From: Methanothermobacter wolfeii
Lineage (GTDB): Archaea > Methanobacteriota > Methanobacteria > Methanobacteriales > Methanothermobacteraceae
Reading direction: 5' to 3'
NCBI RefSeq assembly: GCF_025397995.1
Contig: NZ_CP104550.1
Span: forward strand, 216,001 to 280,000
Length of the DNA stretch: 64,000 nucleotides
The notes under the pieces are model-generated. The model worked only from the letters and a program-made list of their open reading frames with translations. It searched no databases and was not told the DNA's origin. Below, one piece after another: positions 45,495 to 57,194 of this stretch (positions are counted from its first letter, which is position 1; every line of letters begins with the position of its first letter). Made by a program: the position numbers and the translations under genes.

Positions 45495-46322
45495 ATGGAT
45501 GTAAAGATCAGGAACCTTATCATAATCATCATTATCATAGCCCTTGCTTACTTCATGATAAAGCCAGGAGCCAACTATGAGAGAATCGAAATTGCAGGCT
45601 CAACCTCTGTTCAGCCGGTGGCAGAGAAACTTGCCGCTGAATACATGAAGAAACACCCAAACGTAAGGATAAATGTTCAGGGCGGCGGTTCAGGTATGGG
45701 TATAAGGACGGCTCAGCAGGGAGTGGTTGATATAGGAACAAGTTCAAAGGCCCTTAAACCTGAAGAAAAGGATGATCTCAGGGAGTACGTAATAGGAAAG
45801 GATGGCATAATAATAGCGGTAAACCACAGAAACCCCGTTGATGATCTTACAGATGAACAGCTCAGGGACATATTCAGCGGCAAGATCAGGAACTGGAAGG
45901 AAGTTGGCGGTCCTGATGCCGAGATACATGTCATAGTCCGTGAGGAAGGATCAGGAACACGGAGTTCATTCGTGAGTCTTGTGATGAAGAATACGAAGAT
46001 AAGATCCGATGCAATCGTACAGGGATCCACCGAGTCTGTAAAGCAGGCAGTAAAGAGTGATCCGTATGCCATAGGATTTGTTTCAATGGCCCACATGAGC
46101 CCTGATGTAAAGGCCCTTGAGGTGAATGATGTCACACCCTCAGAGACCACGGTGGCAGATGGTTCTTACCCCCTTGTTGTACCCTTCGAGTTCCTTACAA
46201 AGGGAGAACCGGAAGGTGCTGTTAAGGACTTCATAGACTGGGTATTTTCACCTGAGGGTCAGGCAATCGTCAGGAGCCAGAAGGTTGTTCCTGCAATAGC
46301 AAATGTTTCAGATGACACATAG
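45495..46322 (+). CDS. pstS: Phosphate-binding protein PstS (copy 2)
   Basis: This 275-residue paralogue of the preceding gene has the same motifs ([42 protein letters not shown]) and an N-terminal membrane anchor. ATG 45495 is chosen because GGTGAT (45485-45490) lies four bases upstream; GTG 45480 and ATG 45489 are in frame. A stretch of 53 bases is identical to copy 1. pstC begins 11 bp after the stop. Confidence 0.93.
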   Translation: MDVKIRNLIIIIIIIALAYFMIKPGANYERIEIAGSTSVQPVAEKLAAEYMKKHPNVRINVQGGGSGMGIRTAQQGVVDIGTSSKALKPEEKDDLREYVIGKDGIIIAVNHRNPVDDLTDEQLRDIFSGKIRNWKEVGGPDAEIHVIVREEGSGTRSSFVSLVMKNTKIRSDAIVQGSTESVKQAVKSDPYAIGFVSMAHMSPDVKALEVNDVTPSETTVADGSYPLVVPFEFLTKGEPEGAVKDFIDWVFSPEGQAIVRSQKVVPAIANVSDDT

Positions 46323-46333
46323 GAGGTATAGGA

Positions 46334-47209
46334 ATGATTAGCAGAACAAGGGAAATGTTGATTGAGAGGGGTCTTTTTATAGTCGCAATCTTTTCCATCA
46401 TCACGATCCTTCTCATCATAATCTTCATCTTCAGGGAAGGATTCCCGGTATTGCAGGAATATGGGGTCCTTCAGTTCATATTTGGACTGGACTGGGCGCC
46501 ATCTGATGGTAAATATGGTGTTTTCACCATGATTGTAGGATCCCTCTGCATCACCCTCCTCTCCCTTGCAATAGCAGTTCCATTATCAATTCTATGCGCA
46601 ATATTCATGGCTGAGGTGGCGCCTCAACTGATGCGCAAAATCCTGAAACCTGTTATAGAGACCCTTGCCGCAATACCCTCAGTTGTCTACGGCTTCTTTG
46701 GCCTGATAATACTGGTCCCCTTTGTGAGGGAAAACATTGGCGGCACAGGCTTCGGGATGCTCACAGCATCACTGATACTCACAGTCATGATAATGCCAAC
46801 GATAATAAGCGTATCCGAGGACGCCATAAGATCGGTGCCCCTTGAATACAAGGAGGCATCCCTAGCCCTGGGAGCAACCCAGTGGCAGACCATAAGGCGA
46901 GTCATATTCCCGGCAGCCATACCAGGCATAATCACATCCATAATCCTCGGGATGGGCCGGGCAATCGGGGAGACCCTCGCCGTTATAATGGTCGCAGGAA
47001 ACGTTACCCAGATCCCATCATCCATACTAGACCCTGTAAGGGCCCTGACATCAAACATAGCCCTTGAAATGGGATACGCAACAGGACTGCACTACAGCGC
47101 CCTCTTCGGGACAGCCATAATCCTCTTTGTGATGATAATGGTCCTTCTTGTCATTGCAAACTACTTCCACTACAAGAAGAAGATAGTGGTGGGTGGAGGA
47201 TACCTCTAG
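46334..47209 (+). CDS. pstC: Phosphate ABC transporter permease PstC
   Basis: The 291-residue permease has six predicted spans and the coupling (EAA) loop [29 protein letters not shown] near residue 174. Earlier, [16 protein letters not shown] and the later [16 protein letters not shown] are the charged-residue motifs typical of PstC. GGAGGT lies upstream of ATG 46334. PstA follows. Confidence 0.95.
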   Translation: MISRTREMLIERGLFIVAIFSIITILLIIIFIFREGFPVLQEYGVLQFIFGLDWAPSDGKYGVFTMIVGSLCITLLSLAIAVPLSILCAIFMAEVAPQLMRKILKPVIETLAAIPSVVYGFFGLIILVPFVRENIGGTGFGMLTASLILTVMIMPTIISVSEDAIRSVPLEYKEASLALGATQWQTIRRVIFPAAIPGIITSIILGMGRAIGETLAVIMVAGNVTQIPSSILDPVRALTSNIALEMGYATGLHYSALFGTAIILFVMIMVLLVIANYFHYKKKIVVGGGYL

Positions 47210-47219
47210 GAGGATAACC

Positions 47220-48071
47220 ATGTCATTCAGGATAATATCACCAAAGACGAGCCAGAAAATCATGAACGCAGTATTCTGGGCTTCAGGGCTTGTAACGGTA
47301 CTCATACTCCTCGTTATAATCGGTTACATAATTTTAAAGGGGTTCCCGGCACTGACCCCAGAGTTCATCCTATCAGAACCGGTTGACTCTGGAAGGGCCG
47401 GCGGAATCGCCCCCATGATAGTATCGAGCATCTACGTAACCCTCATTGCAGGTATAATCGCAACACCAATGGGAGTGGGTGCGGCAATATACATGACAGA
47501 ATACGCCACAGAAGAACGGATAGTGAAACTCATAAAGTTCGGCGCGGAGACACTGGCATCCATCCCATCCATAGTCTTCGGGCTCTTCGGCCTATCATTC
47601 TTCGTGGTTTTCCTGGGTCTTGGATGGACCATCCTCTCAGGGGGCCTTGTACTGGCCCTCATGGCCCTCCCCACAATATTCCAGGTTGCACAGGTATCGG
47701 TTGAGACAGTTCCCCAGTCATACAGGGAGGGGAGCCTTGCACTGGGGGCAACAAAATGGGAGACAATTTACCGTGTCGTTGTACCGGCAGCCCTGCCAGG
47801 TATAACAACGGGTGTCATCCTGGGGATGGCGAGGGCAATATCAGAGGCAGCGGCGGTGATGTTCGTTGTGGGATCAGCCCTTGCAATGCCTGTCTCGATA
47901 TTCGACCCTGGAAGGCCCCTGCCGCTTCACCTGTACATCCTTGCCACGGAGGGACTTTCACTTCAGAATGCCTATGGAACCGCGGCGGTCCTGGTGATAA
48001 TCGTCCTTGCAATCACGGTACTGACCAATACCCTCGTTGACAGGTACAGGCAGAAGATGATGGGAAGATAG
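47220..48071 (+). CDS. pstA: Phosphate ABC transporter permease PstA
   Basis: The 283-residue permease has six spans, the EAA loop [29 protein letters not shown] and [16 protein letters not shown]. It is homologous to PstC and pairs with it. ATG 47220 has GGAGG upstream; a frame from 47193 only overlaps pstC. pstB starts 10 bp later. Confidence 0.95.
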   Translation: MSFRIISPKTSQKIMNAVFWASGLVTVLILLVIIGYIILKGFPALTPEFILSEPVDSGRAGGIAPMIVSSIYVTLIAGIIATPMGVGAAIYMTEYATEERIVKLIKFGAETLASIPSIVFGLFGLSFFVVFLGLGWTILSGGLVLALMALPTIFQVAQVSVETVPQSYREGSLALGATKWETIYRVVVPAALPGITTGVILGMARAISEAAAVMFVVGSALAMPVSIFDPGRPLPLHLYILATEGLSLQNAYGTAAVLVIIVLAITVLTNTLVDRYRQKMMGR

Positions 48072-48081
48072 AGGTGATAAA

Positions 48082-48834
48082 ATGTACAGAATCGAAGTTG
48101 AAGACCTCAATGTTTACTTTGACGAGGCCCATATACTGAAGGACATAAATCTGAAGATTCCAACTAACACGGTCACAGCCCTTATAGGACCATCAGGGTG
48201 CGGCAAATCCACCTTCGTAAGGACCCTTAACAGGATGAATGATGTAATCCCCGGTTTCAGACATGAGGGAAAGGTTTACCTTGATGGAAAGGACATCTAC
48301 GACCCTGACATGGACGTTGTTGAGCTACGTAAGAAGGTGGGGATGGTATTCCAGAAACCCAACCCCTTCCCCAAGTCCATATTTGAGAACGTTGCATACG
48401 GTCTCAGGGTCCACGGTCACACCGACCGGGACTTCATAGAGGAAAGGGTGGAGGAGAGCCTCAGGGCAGCCGCCCTCTGGGATGAGGTCAAGGACAAACT
48501 TGATAAATCAGCCCTCGGACTCTCAGGGGGTCAGCAGCAGAGGCTCTGCATTGCAAGGACCATAGCCATTGAACCTGAGGTTATACTGATGGACGAACCA
48601 TGCTCAGCCCTTGATCCGATATCAACCACCAAGATAGAGGACCTTATACATAAACTGAAAAGGGACTACACCATAATCATCGTAACCCACAACATGCAGC
48701 AGGCAACGAGGGTTTCAAAGTACACGGCCTTCTTCCTGCACGGTGAAATCGTTGAAAGCGGCCTTACAGAGAAGATATTCATAGAGCCCAAGGATAAAAG
48801 GACTGAGGATTATATAACCGGCAGATTCGGCTAA
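48082..48834 (+). CDS. pstB: Phosphate ABC transporter ATPase PstB
   Basis: The 250-residue ATPase has Walker [10 protein letters not shown] (near residue 36), Q-loop [10 protein letters not shown] (near 91, the PstB form), signature LSGGQQQR (near 148), Walker [14 protein letters not shown] and switch His in [16 protein letters not shown] lies three bases before ATG 48082. Confidence 0.97.
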   Translation: MYRIEVEDLNVYFDEAHILKDINLKIPTNTVTALIGPSGCGKSTFVRTLNRMNDVIPGFRHEGKVYLDGKDIYDPDMDVVELRKKVGMVFQKPNPFPKSIFENVAYGLRVHGHTDRDFIEERVEESLRAAALWDEVKDKLDKSALGLSGGQQQRLCIARTIAIEPEVILMDEPCSALDPISTTKIEDLIHKLKRDYTIIIVTHNMQQATRVSKYTAFFLHGEIVESGLTEKIFIEPKDKRTEDYITGRFG

Positions 48835-48854
48835 AAATTTTAATGGTGAACTAA

Positions 48855-49505
48855 TTGATGGGTGTTATCCTTGAGAACAAGCTTTTAAAGGTGGCTAATG
48901 AGGCTGTGGTGTATGGTGCGGAAACCTCAGACAGGGTGGGGAGATCCGTATCAGTTTATATTAAAAAGGATGTGAAGGCTGCAAGGAAACTAATAGAGAC
49001 AACATCCGGTGTTAATGAGAGGAGCTACAGGATAGAGGATGAATGCCTTAAAATACTCGGACTGCACCAGCCGGTTGCAAAGGACCTCAGGATGGCGTCA
49101 AGCATACTTAGAACAGCCATAGAACTTGAAAGGATAAACATACTGTCAGCGTATATTGCAAGGTATGCCATTGACAGCCAGGATTCTGTAATACCCCCCC
49201 ACATCGAGTTCATGTCCCAGACGGTACAGGAGATGATAAAGGATGGTCTGGGTGCCCTTATGAACAGGGACATCCAGCTCCTTAAACGTTCCACAAAGAA
49301 TTATCTTCAGCTTCAGGAGTTCTATAATCAGCTCTATGAATCCCAGAAGGATTTCATCGAATCATCAGGCAACCTCCTTCTTGTTGCAAGGAACCTTCTC
49401 AGTATGGGCCACCATGTACTGGGTATGGATGACAGGATAGCATACATGATAGTGGGTAAAGGGGTGATACATCATAAGGTCTTCTACAGTGTGCTCATGA
49501 AGTAG
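48855..49505 (+). CDS. phoU: Phosphate uptake regulator PhoU (first of two)
   Basis: This 216-residue two-bundle PhoU-type protein has LKILGLHQPVAKDLRMASSILRTAIELERINILSAYIARYA near residues 65-105. The second bundle is divergent and lacks a clear E-R-x-x-D motif. Start TTG 48855 is four bases after GGTGAA; ATG 48858 also fits. It directly follows pstB. Confidence 0.88.
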   Translation: MMGVILENKLLKVANEAVVYGAETSDRVGRSVSVYIKKDVKAARKLIETTSGVNERSYRIEDECLKILGLHQPVAKDLRMASSILRTAIELERINILSAYIARYAIDSQDSVIPPHIEFMSQTVQEMIKDGLGALMNRDIQLLKRSTKNYLQLQEFYNQLYESQKDFIESSGNLLLVARNLLSMGHHVLGMDDRIAYMIVGKGVIHHKVFYSVLMK

Positions 49506-49543
49506 GTCTAATGGTGTTCTACTGCAAGTATTGGGGGGATTAA

Positions 49544-49978
49544 ATGTGGTTACCCTTTGACAACCCAAAGAAGATGGATTACAGCGTCCTTAAAAGGTCA
49601 TCACTCCCTGAATTTGCATATATAAGGGTACTTAACGGTGACACCGAGTCCATAGTATTCCTTGAGAATGAAAGGATAGTGGGGGCATGGCACCTTGACC
49701 TCAACACCCTTGAGGAGAACAATGGCCATACTGCCATGGAAAAAATTGAAATAAACCAGGATTCACTCATTGAGGTGTATGAAGCCGATGAGGATCTTTT
49801 CAGGACACTCATTGAACTGAACGATGAATCAAAACTTTCAATACCCATTGAGGCAGAAATTATACTCAATGAGATGTTTCCTGATGTATCCTCCAGGGAG
49901 GAACTCCTTAAAAAGTACAGGATACAGGTCCCAGGTGACGAGGCCATTGAAAGACTTATCAACGATTATAAATCATAG
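49544..49978 (+). CDS. Uncharacterised 144-residue protein between two phoU genes
   Basis: This soluble acidic protein has an alpha/beta start (FAYIRVLNGDTESIVFLENERIVGAWHLDL), resembling the strand pattern of DUF2226/DUF4388 (PATAN)-like modules. It then has a helical C-terminus (MFPDVSSREELLKKYRIQVPGDEAIERLINDYK). The family is not firmly recognised. It has a GGGGGG-type ribosome site before ATG 49544 and lies 11 bp before the next phoU, so a link with phosphate signalling is an inference. Confidence 0.75.
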   Translation: MWLPFDNPKKMDYSVLKRSSLPEFAYIRVLNGDTESIVFLENERIVGAWHLDLNTLEENNGHTAMEKIEINQDSLIEVYEADEDLFRTLIELNDESKLSIPIEAEIILNEMFPDVSSREELLKKYRIQVPGDEAIERLINDYKS

Positions 49979-49989
49979 GAGGGTTTTTA

Positions 49990-50649
49990 ATGGAAAAGAA
50001 ATACCCGCGGATATTGTTCCGCAAAAGACTTAAGGATCTCAGAAAGGACATGGAGGAGGTTTCACAGAAAACTCTGAAGACTCATAAACTCGCTGTTGAC
50101 CTCCTCATGGAGTATGATGATGAAAAGAAGGAAAAGGTCATCAGAAACAGCAAGCTCATCGATGAAATGGTATTCGACCTTGAAAGAAAATCAATAAGCC
50201 TTATTGCAGCTGAACAGCCAGTTGCAGGTGACCTGAGATTCATAGAGGCATGTATCAAGGTTGGAAGCCATCTTAAAAGGATAGGTTATCTGGCAGCCAA
50301 CATAGCAGAGGCCGCTGAGAAGCTGAAGGATGAGGAGATACCGAAAAAACCCCTTGAGGACCTGAAGCACATGTCTGACTTTGTCCAGATGATGCTCTCA
50401 AAGGGTATCTACGCCTTCCTTGACCAGAACATGGACATGGCAAGGGAACTCAGACACGACGATGACAAGGTTGATGATCTCTTCGACCAGACCCTTGAAC
50501 ATGTAACAGCAAGCATGTTCAGGGATAAGGAGGCAATATCCTACCTGGTTAACCTCCTATTCATAGCAAGATTCCTTGAGAGGGTCGGGGACAGGGCAGT
50601 CAGCATAGCCGACAGGACAATCTTCATGATAACCTGTGAAAAACCATAA
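49990..50649 (+). CDS. phoU: Phosphate uptake regulator PhoU (second of two)
   Basis: The 219-residue PhoU-type protein has AEQPVAGDLRFIEACIKVGSHLKRIGYLAANIAEAA (near residues 75-110) and FIARFLERVGDRAVSIADRTIFM near the end, the E-R-x-x-D metal motif intact in the second bundle. It differs clearly from the PhoU 5' of it, so the pair is ancient rather than a recent copy. GGAGG lies before ATG 49990. Confidence 0.9.
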   Translation: MEKKYPRILFRKRLKDLRKDMEEVSQKTLKTHKLAVDLLMEYDDEKKEKVIRNSKLIDEMVFDLERKSISLIAAEQPVAGDLRFIEACIKVGSHLKRIGYLAANIAEAAEKLKDEEIPKKPLEDLKHMSDFVQMMLSKGIYAFLDQNMDMARELRHDDDKVDDLFDQTLEHVTASMFRDKEAISYLVNLLFIARFLERVGDRAVSIADRTIFMITCEKP

Positions 50650-50899
50650 ACCTGACACTCACACCTTTTATTTTTCCTCATATGTTTTTTATTCAGTTAA
50701 GGTGCTTTCTGCTCTTCACTGATGGCTTTTTTTCAGTACCAGATAATGATTTAGCCTTCTAAATCAGATAAATCCTGTTATTCACTTAAAATAATATATT
50801 TCTAAACCCACACATCAGATTCTGTTATTCACTTAAAAAATAATGATTTAACTTGGTGGATTGGAAAAATTAAGAACTGAATCAGCACTCGCATACTGA
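50650..50899. repeat. Intergenic region with terminator and a direct repeat
   Basis: After phoU, several T runs (50668-50694) probably end the pst transcript. CTGTTATTCACTTAAAA then occurs twice exactly, at 50775-50791 and 50822-50838. Each copy is preceded by ATCAGAT and followed by an AT-rich stretch, with a period of about 47 bp. I see no gene here. Confidence 0.6.
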
Positions 50900-51742
50900 T
50901 TATTCATCCTTGAGGATTGTGGTTGACCTTCTTGCCGCCCAGCACTGTATGCAGACACCCACAGGGAGACCCGCAGTGTGCGTATGGGCTGTTTTTATTT
51001 TAACATCCAGGGCGGTTGTCCTCCCACCCATACCCATGGGTCCTATCCCTGAGTCATTTATTGATCTCAGTATATCCTCTTCAAGGGCTGCGAGGGTTTC
51101 ATCAGGGTTTCTTTCACCCACGCGTCCAAGAAGGGCCTTCTTGGCGAGTTTCATTGCAAGGTCTGATGATCCCCCGATACCAACGCCAACAATCACGGGG
51201 GGGCAGGGCTTTCCACCGGCAGCAAGCACGGTCCTGACCACAAAGTCCTTAACACCATCAATTCCATCTCCAGGAAGACCCATCATGAGGGCGTTGTTGT
51301 TTTCAGAACCAAAGCCCTTGGGCAGCACCGTTATCTCGAGGCTGTCGGTGTCAGCGAGTTCCACATCAATCTGGGGTATGAGGTGGCCGGTGTTTGTCCC
51401 TGTATTCTCCCTGCTAAGGGGATCCACAACGTTCGGTCGGAGGGGCACCTCCATGGTGGCCATTCTAACACCCTCAGCCACGGCTTCATAGAGGTTTTCA
51501 ACCTTCACGTCACCGAGCCTTACAAATACTATGGGGAGTCCCGTGTCCTGACACACAGGAACCTCCTCCTTTCGGGCCATTTCGATGTTATCAAGGATTG
51601 CCTTCAGGTTAAGGAGGGCCAGCTCATCTTCCTCCCTGAGATAGGCCTTTTTAAGTGCAAGGGTAACGTCTTCTGGTATACTGGTAACGGCCTCCTTAAA
51701 TAAACGGCACACTGTCTCCTGGATTCTTTCCTGACCTATCAT
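50900..51742 (-). CDS. Fumarate hydratase, alpha (N-terminal) subunit
   Basis: The 280-residue class I hydratase subunit has [17 protein letters not shown] (near residue 62), [39 protein letters not shown] and a C-terminal [18 protein letters not shown]. Its three Cys are the likely 4Fe-4S ligands. With a separate beta subunit, not in this window, it interconverts fumarate and malate in the incomplete reductive TCA branch. GGTGAT lies three bases before ATG 51742. It is close to tartrate dehydratase, so substrate rests on context. Confidence 0.88.
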   Translation of the reverse strand: MIGQERIQETVCRLFKEAVTSIPEDVTLALKKAYLREEDELALLNLKAILDNIEMARKEEVPVCQDTGLPIVFVRLGDVKVENLYEAVAEGVRMATMEVPLRPNVVDPLSRENTGTNTGHLIPQIDVELADTDSLEITVLPKGFGSENNNALMMGLPGDGIDGVKDFVVRTVLAAGGKPCPPVIVGVGIGGSSDLAMKLAKKALLGRVGERNPDETLAALEEDILRSINDSGIGPMGMGGRTTALDVKIKTAHTHTAGLPVGVCIQCWAARRSTTILKDE

Positions 51743-51770
51743 GGAATCACCATATAAATCTAAAAAAAGT

Positions 51771-52202
51771 CTAGTATTTCATTATCTTTTTGAGGCGGCT
51801 GAGCTCCTCCGCTATCTTCTCCCTCTTCGCTGCCATCATGTCCTCCGAACTTTCACTGAGGGCGTTCTTCGGGCATACAGCAACGCAGAGGGGTTTCTCC
51901 CTGTCCACGCAGAGGTCGCATTTCACTGCACAGCCCCTCTCGTTGATGGTTATTGCGCCTATGGGGCATGCGTCCCGGCAGAGTCCGCAACCAATACACT
52001 TCTCCTGGAGGATGACTATGGCCCCATCGATTTCAGTTATGGCATCCTCAGGGCATATGTTAAGGCAGGGGGCTCTCTCAGGGGCACAGTGCATGCAGAA
52101 AACAGGAACACCATCTATGACCCTTATGGCGTTTCTGGGGCAGATCCTTTCACAGCGCATGCACTCGTCACAGAGTTCCGGGCTTGAAACCAGTTCTTTC
52201 AT
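51771..52202 (-). CDS. porF: Ferredoxin-like subunit PorF
   Basis: The 143-residue protein has four Cys clusters ([57 protein letters not shown]). The fold is that of dicluster electron carriers, with a basic helical C-terminal tail. It is the last gene of porCDABEF and presumably passes electrons from pyruvate oxidoreductase. GGAGG lies before ATG 52202. Confidence 0.88.
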   Translation of the reverse strand: MKELVSSPELCDECMRCERICPRNAIRVIDGVPVFCMHCAPERAPCLNICPEDAITEIDGAIVILQEKCIGCGLCRDACPIGAITINERGCAVKCDLCVDREKPLCVAVCPKNALSESSEDMMAAKREKIAEELSRLKKIMKY

Positions 52203-52213
52203 TGTTTATCCTC

Positions 52214-52702
52214 CTATTCAAGTTTCTGCCGGGCCTTCCTCTTGGCTGTGAGGATGTCCAGGACGTCGGATCTCCTCTGACCCTTACTTACACCTGACAT
52301 TTTTGATATGAACCTGTTCTGTTTTTCAAGTTTGAGTTTCTCAGTGTCTATCTTGCTGAGGGCCCTCTTTGAACATGCCTTTACACATGCAGGTGTATCA
52401 AGGTCAGGGCACTGGTTGCATTTCTGGGCCTTGCGGCCCTCCATAACCACGGCACCGAAGGGGCATACCAGCATGCAGAGCCCGCATCCGATGCACCTTT
52501 CAGGGTTAACGTCATCATCAATGGCCTCGGTGGGACATATTGTTCTGCAGGGGGCGTCTTCGCACTGCTGGCATATTATTGGATAGTATACTCCTTCAAC
52601 CTCCCGGATCATTATCCTTGAGGCGCCATAAAGTTTTTCACAGGCCTCCTCACAGTCCCTGCAGCCATCACAGAGTTCTGGCTGAATAACGATTTTCTGC
52701 AA
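52214..52702 (-). CDS. porE: Ferredoxin-like subunit PorE
   Basis: The 162-residue protein has the same four-cluster layout as PorF ([58 protein letters not shown]) and a charged helical tail. TTG 52702 is the start; GGGGGATGT lies upstream. It follows porB closely, so it belongs to the por operon. Confidence 0.87.
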   Translation of the reverse strand: MQKIVIQPELCDGCRDCEEACEKLYGASRIMIREVEGVYYPIICQQCEDAPCRTICPTEAIDDDVNPERCIGCGLCMLVCPFGAVVMEGRKAQKCNQCPDLDTPACVKACSKRALSKIDTEKLKLEKQNRFISKMSGVSKGQRRSDVLDILTAKRKARQKLE

Positions 52703-52714
52703 ACCACATCCCCC

Positions 52715-53581
52715 TCATATCCTGAGATCCGCGCAGACCCTGTCAACATACTCCTGGATCTTCGCCTTCTCTTCCTCTGTAAGGTGCCTGAACCTCTTCT
52801 GGGCGTCCAGGTATTCCTCAACTGGTTTTCTCTGGACGGGCCTGTAGGTGACCCTGAACTCCCCATCATCTATCTCATACAGTATCCAGGATCCTGTCTC
52901 AACTGCAAGCCTTCCAAGCTCGATGGTCTTTGACGGATCAAAGCCCCACCCTGTTGTGCATGGCTGATGGAGGTGTATGTATGCGGGGCCATCTGTTTCA
53001 GCTGCCTTTTTAACCTTCTCCATGAAGTCCTCAGGGTAGGATATGGATGCTGTTGCAACGTAGGGCACCCCGTGGGCCGCCATTATAAGGGGCATGTTTT
53101 TCTTTGGCTTGTCCTCACCGAAGCTTTCCTTTCCATGGGGTGATGTTGTTGTTGAGGCACCGTAGGGTGTTGAACCGCTCCTCTGTATACCCGTGTTCAT
53201 ATAGGCCTCGTTATCATAGCAGATGTAGATTATGTTATGGCCCCTCTCCATTGCACCTGAGAGTGCCTGCAGTCCGATGTCTGCTGTTCCACCATCACCT
53301 GCAAAGGCCACAACATTAACATCGTCCTTTCCCTTTGCCCTTAGGGCTCTCTCAACCCCTGATGCCACCGCAGCAGCGTTTTCAAATGCCACATGTATCC
53401 AGGGTATTTCCCATGCAGTTTCAGGATAGGGGGTTGTTATAACCTCCAGGCATCCTGTGGCTGAAACCGCGACCGTGTTCTTACCCAGAACCTTTAGCGC
53501 AAGTCTGACTCCAACTGTTGCACCGCAACCAGCGCATCCGCGGTGTCCGGGGGCCAGAAATTCTTCTTCAGGTATTTTCAT
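52715..53581 (-). CDS. porB: Pyruvate:ferredoxin oxidoreductase beta subunit
   Basis: The 288-residue TPP-binding subunit has [21 protein letters not shown] (near residue 13, two Cys of the 4Fe-4S site), [14 protein letters not shown], the TPP motif [22 protein letters not shown] (near 101) ending in EAYMNTG, and a later conserved Cys in [13 protein letters not shown] 53581 overlaps the porA stop (ATGA) and has GGAGG upstream. Confidence 0.96.
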   Translation of the reverse strand: MKIPEEEFLAPGHRGCAGCGATVGVRLALKVLGKNTVAVSATGCLEVITTPYPETAWEIPWIHVAFENAAAVASGVERALRAKGKDDVNVVAFAGDGGTADIGLQALSGAMERGHNIIYICYDNEAYMNTGIQRSGSTPYGASTTTSPHGKESFGEDKPKKNMPLIMAAHGVPYVATASISYPEDFMEKVKKAAETDGPAYIHLHQPCTTGWGFDPSKTIELGRLAVETGSWILYEIDDGEFRVTYRPVQRKPVEEYLDAQKRFRHLTEEEKAKIQEYVDRVCADLRI

Positions 53582-54729
53582 CGTGATTCCTCCTTGAGGC
53601 CAATCCATGTAACATTCCTTTCAGGATTCTCTGTTTTTTCAACAATCTCCTCAATATGTGCCGGTGTGATGTCCCGTCCACCGAGACCCACTATGAAGCC
53701 ATAAACTTCTTTATCAGGAAGGGCTGCCCTGATCTCTGTGTAGAGGGCTCCTCCAACACTGAAGGTTATGTTTTTATCAAGCACCGCGATTTTATCAGCA
53801 TTCCTAACAGCCTTCTCAATCTCCTTGACAGGGAATGGTCTATGTATCCTCACCTTGAGGAGTCCGGCATTAACTCCCCTGTCCCTGAGGTCATCAACAA
53901 CCTCCCTTATGGTGCTGCAGACTGATCCCATGGCCACAAGCACTATGCTTGCATCTTCACACCTGTATTCCTCAACAAAACCGTATTCCCTGCCAAATAT
54001 TTCCATGAACTCCCTGTTAGCCCTTTCAATGACCTTTCTGGAATTCTCCATGGCCATTTCAATCTCGTATCGTGCCTCCATGTAATATTCAGGGTCCGTG
54101 AAGGTCCCCAGTGACATGGGTGTTTCAGGGTCAAGGACAGCCTGTGGCTGGAATTCGGGCAGGAATGACGCGACATCATCCTCGGAGGGTATATCTACGG
54201 GTTCAACTGTATGGGTCAGTATGAATCCATCCAAGCAGACCATGCTTGGCAGGAGCACGTCGCTGTCCTCCGAGACCCTGTAGGATAGGAGTACTGAGTC
54301 AAGGGCTTCCTGCCCGTTCTCCACGTATATCTGCATCCATCCAGAGTCCCTTTCAGCTATTGAGTCCTGCTGGTCGTTCCATATGCTAAGCGGGGCTGAG
54401 AGGGCACGGTTTGCATTTGCCATTACAATAGGGTTCCTGAGCCCTGCTGCCACATAGATTATCTCATGCATGAGTGCCAGCCCCTGGGATGATGTGGCTG
54501 TAAATACACGGGCACCGGCGCCTGAAGCACCCACACATGCGCTCATGGCGCTGTGCTCTGATTCAACCCTTATGTATTCTGCTCTGAGTTCGCCGTCGGC
54601 TACAAACTTTGCAAGGTACTCTGATATGGATGTCTGGGGGGTTATGGGGTAGACCGGGATGACTTCTGGCTTTGCAAGTTTAACAGCCTCTGCAACGGCC
54701 TGATTTGCGGATATAACTTTAAGAACCAT
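53578..54729 (-). CDS. porA: Pyruvate:ferredoxin oxidoreductase alpha subunit
   Basis: The 383-residue subunit has the N-terminal pyrimidine-binding domain with [20 protein letters not shown] and [36 protein letters not shown] (near 55-92). The C-terminal domain is transketolase-like with [18 protein letters not shown]. With PorB, C and D it makes pyruvate from acetyl-CoA and CO2. The acetyl-CoA comes from the cdh system at 27-35 kb. Confidence 0.96.
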   Translation of the reverse strand: MVLKVISANQAVAEAVKLAKPEVIPVYPITPQTSISEYLAKFVADGELRAEYIRVESEHSAMSACVGASGAGARVFTATSSQGLALMHEIIYVAAGLRNPIVMANANRALSAPLSIWNDQQDSIAERDSGWMQIYVENGQEALDSVLLSYRVSEDSDVLLPSMVCLDGFILTHTVEPVDIPSEDDVASFLPEFQPQAVLDPETPMSLGTFTDPEYYMEARYEIEMAMENSRKVIERANREFMEIFGREYGFVEEYRCEDASIVLVAMGSVCSTIREVVDDLRDRGVNAGLLKVRIHRPFPVKEIEKAVRNADKIAVLDKNITFSVGGALYTEIRAALPDKEVYGFIVGLGGRDITPAHIEEIVEKTENPERNVTWIGLKEESR

Positions 54730-54741
54730 TTAAAGTCTCTC

Positions 54742-54987
54742 CTACTTTTCTCTCTCCATTTTGATTGCTTTAACGGGGCATTCCTCTGCACATATCCCGC
54801 AGCCCTTACAGTAATCATAGTCAATGTCATGTTCCTTATTTATGCAGCCTTCGGGGCAGAAAAGGATGCAGTTATCACAGTCTATACATTTATCCTTATC
54901 GAGAACAGGTTTAAATGTCCTCCAGCTGCCCGTCTTATTTTTACGTGTGCTTCCTGGTTCCCTGACAGTTGCTCCAAGTGATTCCAT
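54742..54987 (-). CDS. porD: Pyruvate:ferredoxin oxidoreductase delta subunit (ferredoxin)
   Basis: The 81-residue protein has two 4Fe-4S motifs ([17 protein letters not shown] and [16 protein letters not shown]). ATG 54987 is chosen since GGTGAA ends four bases upstream; ATG 54990 or GTG 54996 would add one or three residues. The start lies a few bases after the porC stop. Confidence 0.92.
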   Translation of the reverse strand: MESLGATVREPGSTRKNKTGSWRTFKPVLDKDKCIDCDNCILFCPEGCINKEHDIDYDYCKGCGICAEECPVKAIKMEREK

Positions 54988-54992
54988 CATCT

Positions 54993-55526
<534 letters not shown>

Positions 55527-55612
55527 AGTTTACCTCCATTTCTCATTGTTAATCATTATAAATTTTTAATATATATACATGTTGGTCCATTAAAATTAAT
55601 AGGGGTAATGAA
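55527..55612. promoter_or_regulatory. Divergent por / DHPS-like promoters
   Basis: In 86 bp, a minus-strand TATA (AAAAATTTATAATG, about 55550-55563) serves porC. A plus-strand TATA (TTAATATATATAC, about 55567-55579) serves the next gene. They overlap closely, so the two may be mutually exclusive. Confidence 0.55.
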
Positions 55613-57184
55613 ATGAAGGTCCTTATAATCACAGGAAAACTCGCAGAAAGCACCGTGAGGCAGGCATCATCTGTTTCAGACCATGAGGTTCATGTTCACG
55701 TCGTTGAAATCCCGATCGCGGCCTTTTTAACACCACGAAGGATAATATCTGAGATCAGTAAGATGAACTTTTCGGCATCAGATGAACCAGACATCATAAT
55801 CATACCAGGACTCATACCGAAGGATGCCGGAATAATAAAGGACGAAACAGGGATACCTGCCTATAAGGGCCCTACAGATGCAGCTGACCTCCCCATAGTC
55901 CTGGACCTCCTTGAAAAACTTAAACTATCAACAAAGAAACCTGCAGATAAATTAATAGAGGAGGAGCAGAGAAAAAGAGCCCTGAAGTTCATAGAAGACT
56001 TTGAAAAGGATGTTGAAAGGAGGAAGAGGCTCCTTGAAAGGGATGAAAACATACTTGTCGGCGGACTGCCTGTTGGAAGGGACTTTCCAATGAGGGTCCT
56101 TGCAGAGGTTGCAAACGCACCCTTCCTGTCTGAGGAAAAACTGAAGGCAAGGATAGAGTATTTCATAAGAAGCGGCGCAGACATGATCGACCTTGGAATG
56201 ATAGCAGGAGAGGACAATTCAGACATGATCCCGGAGATAATTGAAACTGCACGTTCGGCTGCAGGCAACACACCGGTCAGCATTGACAGCCTCAACCCCT
56301 CTGAAATTGAAGTCGCGGCAGAATGCGGTGCTGACATGATCCTCAGCCTTGACCATGGAAACTACAGGGAGGTCATGGGTGTCCTTAAAAAGAACAGTGT
56401 GCCGGCGGTGATCCTCCCAACAGATTACAGTGAGGGGTGGGTCCCTGAGACACCTGAGGAGAGGGTTGGATCCCTTGAGGAGCTCCGGAGAAAATGCCAT
56501 GGACTGGATGTTATTGCAGACCCTGTCCTTGACCCGGTTAACAGCAGAAGCATAGTGGAATCCATCATCGCCTGCAGGAATTATGCTGAAAGAAACCCTG
56601 AACCTGTATTCTTTGGAATCGGGAACGTCACAGAACTCCTTGATACAGACTCAACAGGTGTCAACGCACTCCTTGCAAGTATTGGAATGGAACTTGGTGT
56701 CAGCGTACTTTTCACACCCGAAGAGAGCGGCAAGACAAGGGGAAGCGTCTATGAACTCTCTGTGGCATCCAAGATGATGTTCCTTGCAGAGAACAGGGGA
56801 TCCGTGCCCAAGGACCTTGGAATAAACCTTGTACTCTTCAAGGACAAAAGACCGATTCGGGGGATAAAGGAGGACATCAATGTACCTGTAATCATGGCCG
56901 AGGGGGGTATGAAATTCGTAAGGGACAGGAAGGGCAGCTTCAAGATTACGGTGGAGGATGGGATGATAAGGGCGGTTCTATACGATAAAATGGAGCCTGT
57001 GGTGACCATCACATCAGACAGTGCTAAAAAAATATATGAGGAAATCATCAATAGAAATCTTGTAAGCAGAATGGAACATGCAGCATACCTTGGGGCAGAA
57101 CTACAGAAGGCTGAAATCGCCCTGAAGACAGGTAAAGGTTACGTACAGGACTTTGAACTCTTCAGAAAACTCTTTCCCATGTAA
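55613..57184 (+). CDS. Dihydropteroate-synthase-like protein
   Basis: In this 523-residue protein, residues 1-110 are an alpha/beta lead domain. A pterin-binding TIM barrel begins near residue 160, with [16 protein letters not shown] and [24 protein letters not shown]. The C-terminal region is hydrolase-like and of unknown role. This archaeal family (dihydropteroate-synthase-related) is widespread in methanogens. Because they use methanopterin, a role in methanopterin or methyl-pterin metabolism is plausible but not shown. GGGG precedes ATG 55613. Confidence 0.8.
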   Translation: MKVLIITGKLAESTVRQASSVSDHEVHVHVVEIPIAAFLTPRRIISEISKMNFSASDEPDIIIIPGLIPKDAGIIKDETGIPAYKGPTDAADLPIVLDLLEKLKLSTKKPADKLIEEEQRKRALKFIEDFEKDVERRKRLLERDENILVGGLPVGRDFPMRVLAEVANAPFLSEEKLKARIEYFIRSGADMIDLGMIAGEDNSDMIPEIIETARSAAGNTPVSIDSLNPSEIEVAAECGADMILSLDHGNYREVMGVLKKNSVPAVILPTDYSEGWVPETPEERVGSLEELRRKCHGLDVIADPVLDPVNSRSIVESIIACRNYAERNPEPVFFGIGNVTELLDTDSTGVNALLASIGMELGVSVLFTPEESGKTRGSVYELSVASKMMFLAENRGSVPKDLGINLVLFKDKRPIRGIKEDINVPVIMAEGGMKFVRDRKGSFKITVEDGMIRAVLYDKMEPVVTITSDSAKKIYEEIINRNLVSRMEHAAYLGAELQKAEIALKTGKGYVQDFELFRKLFPM

Positions 57185-57194
57185 ATGCACTCAT

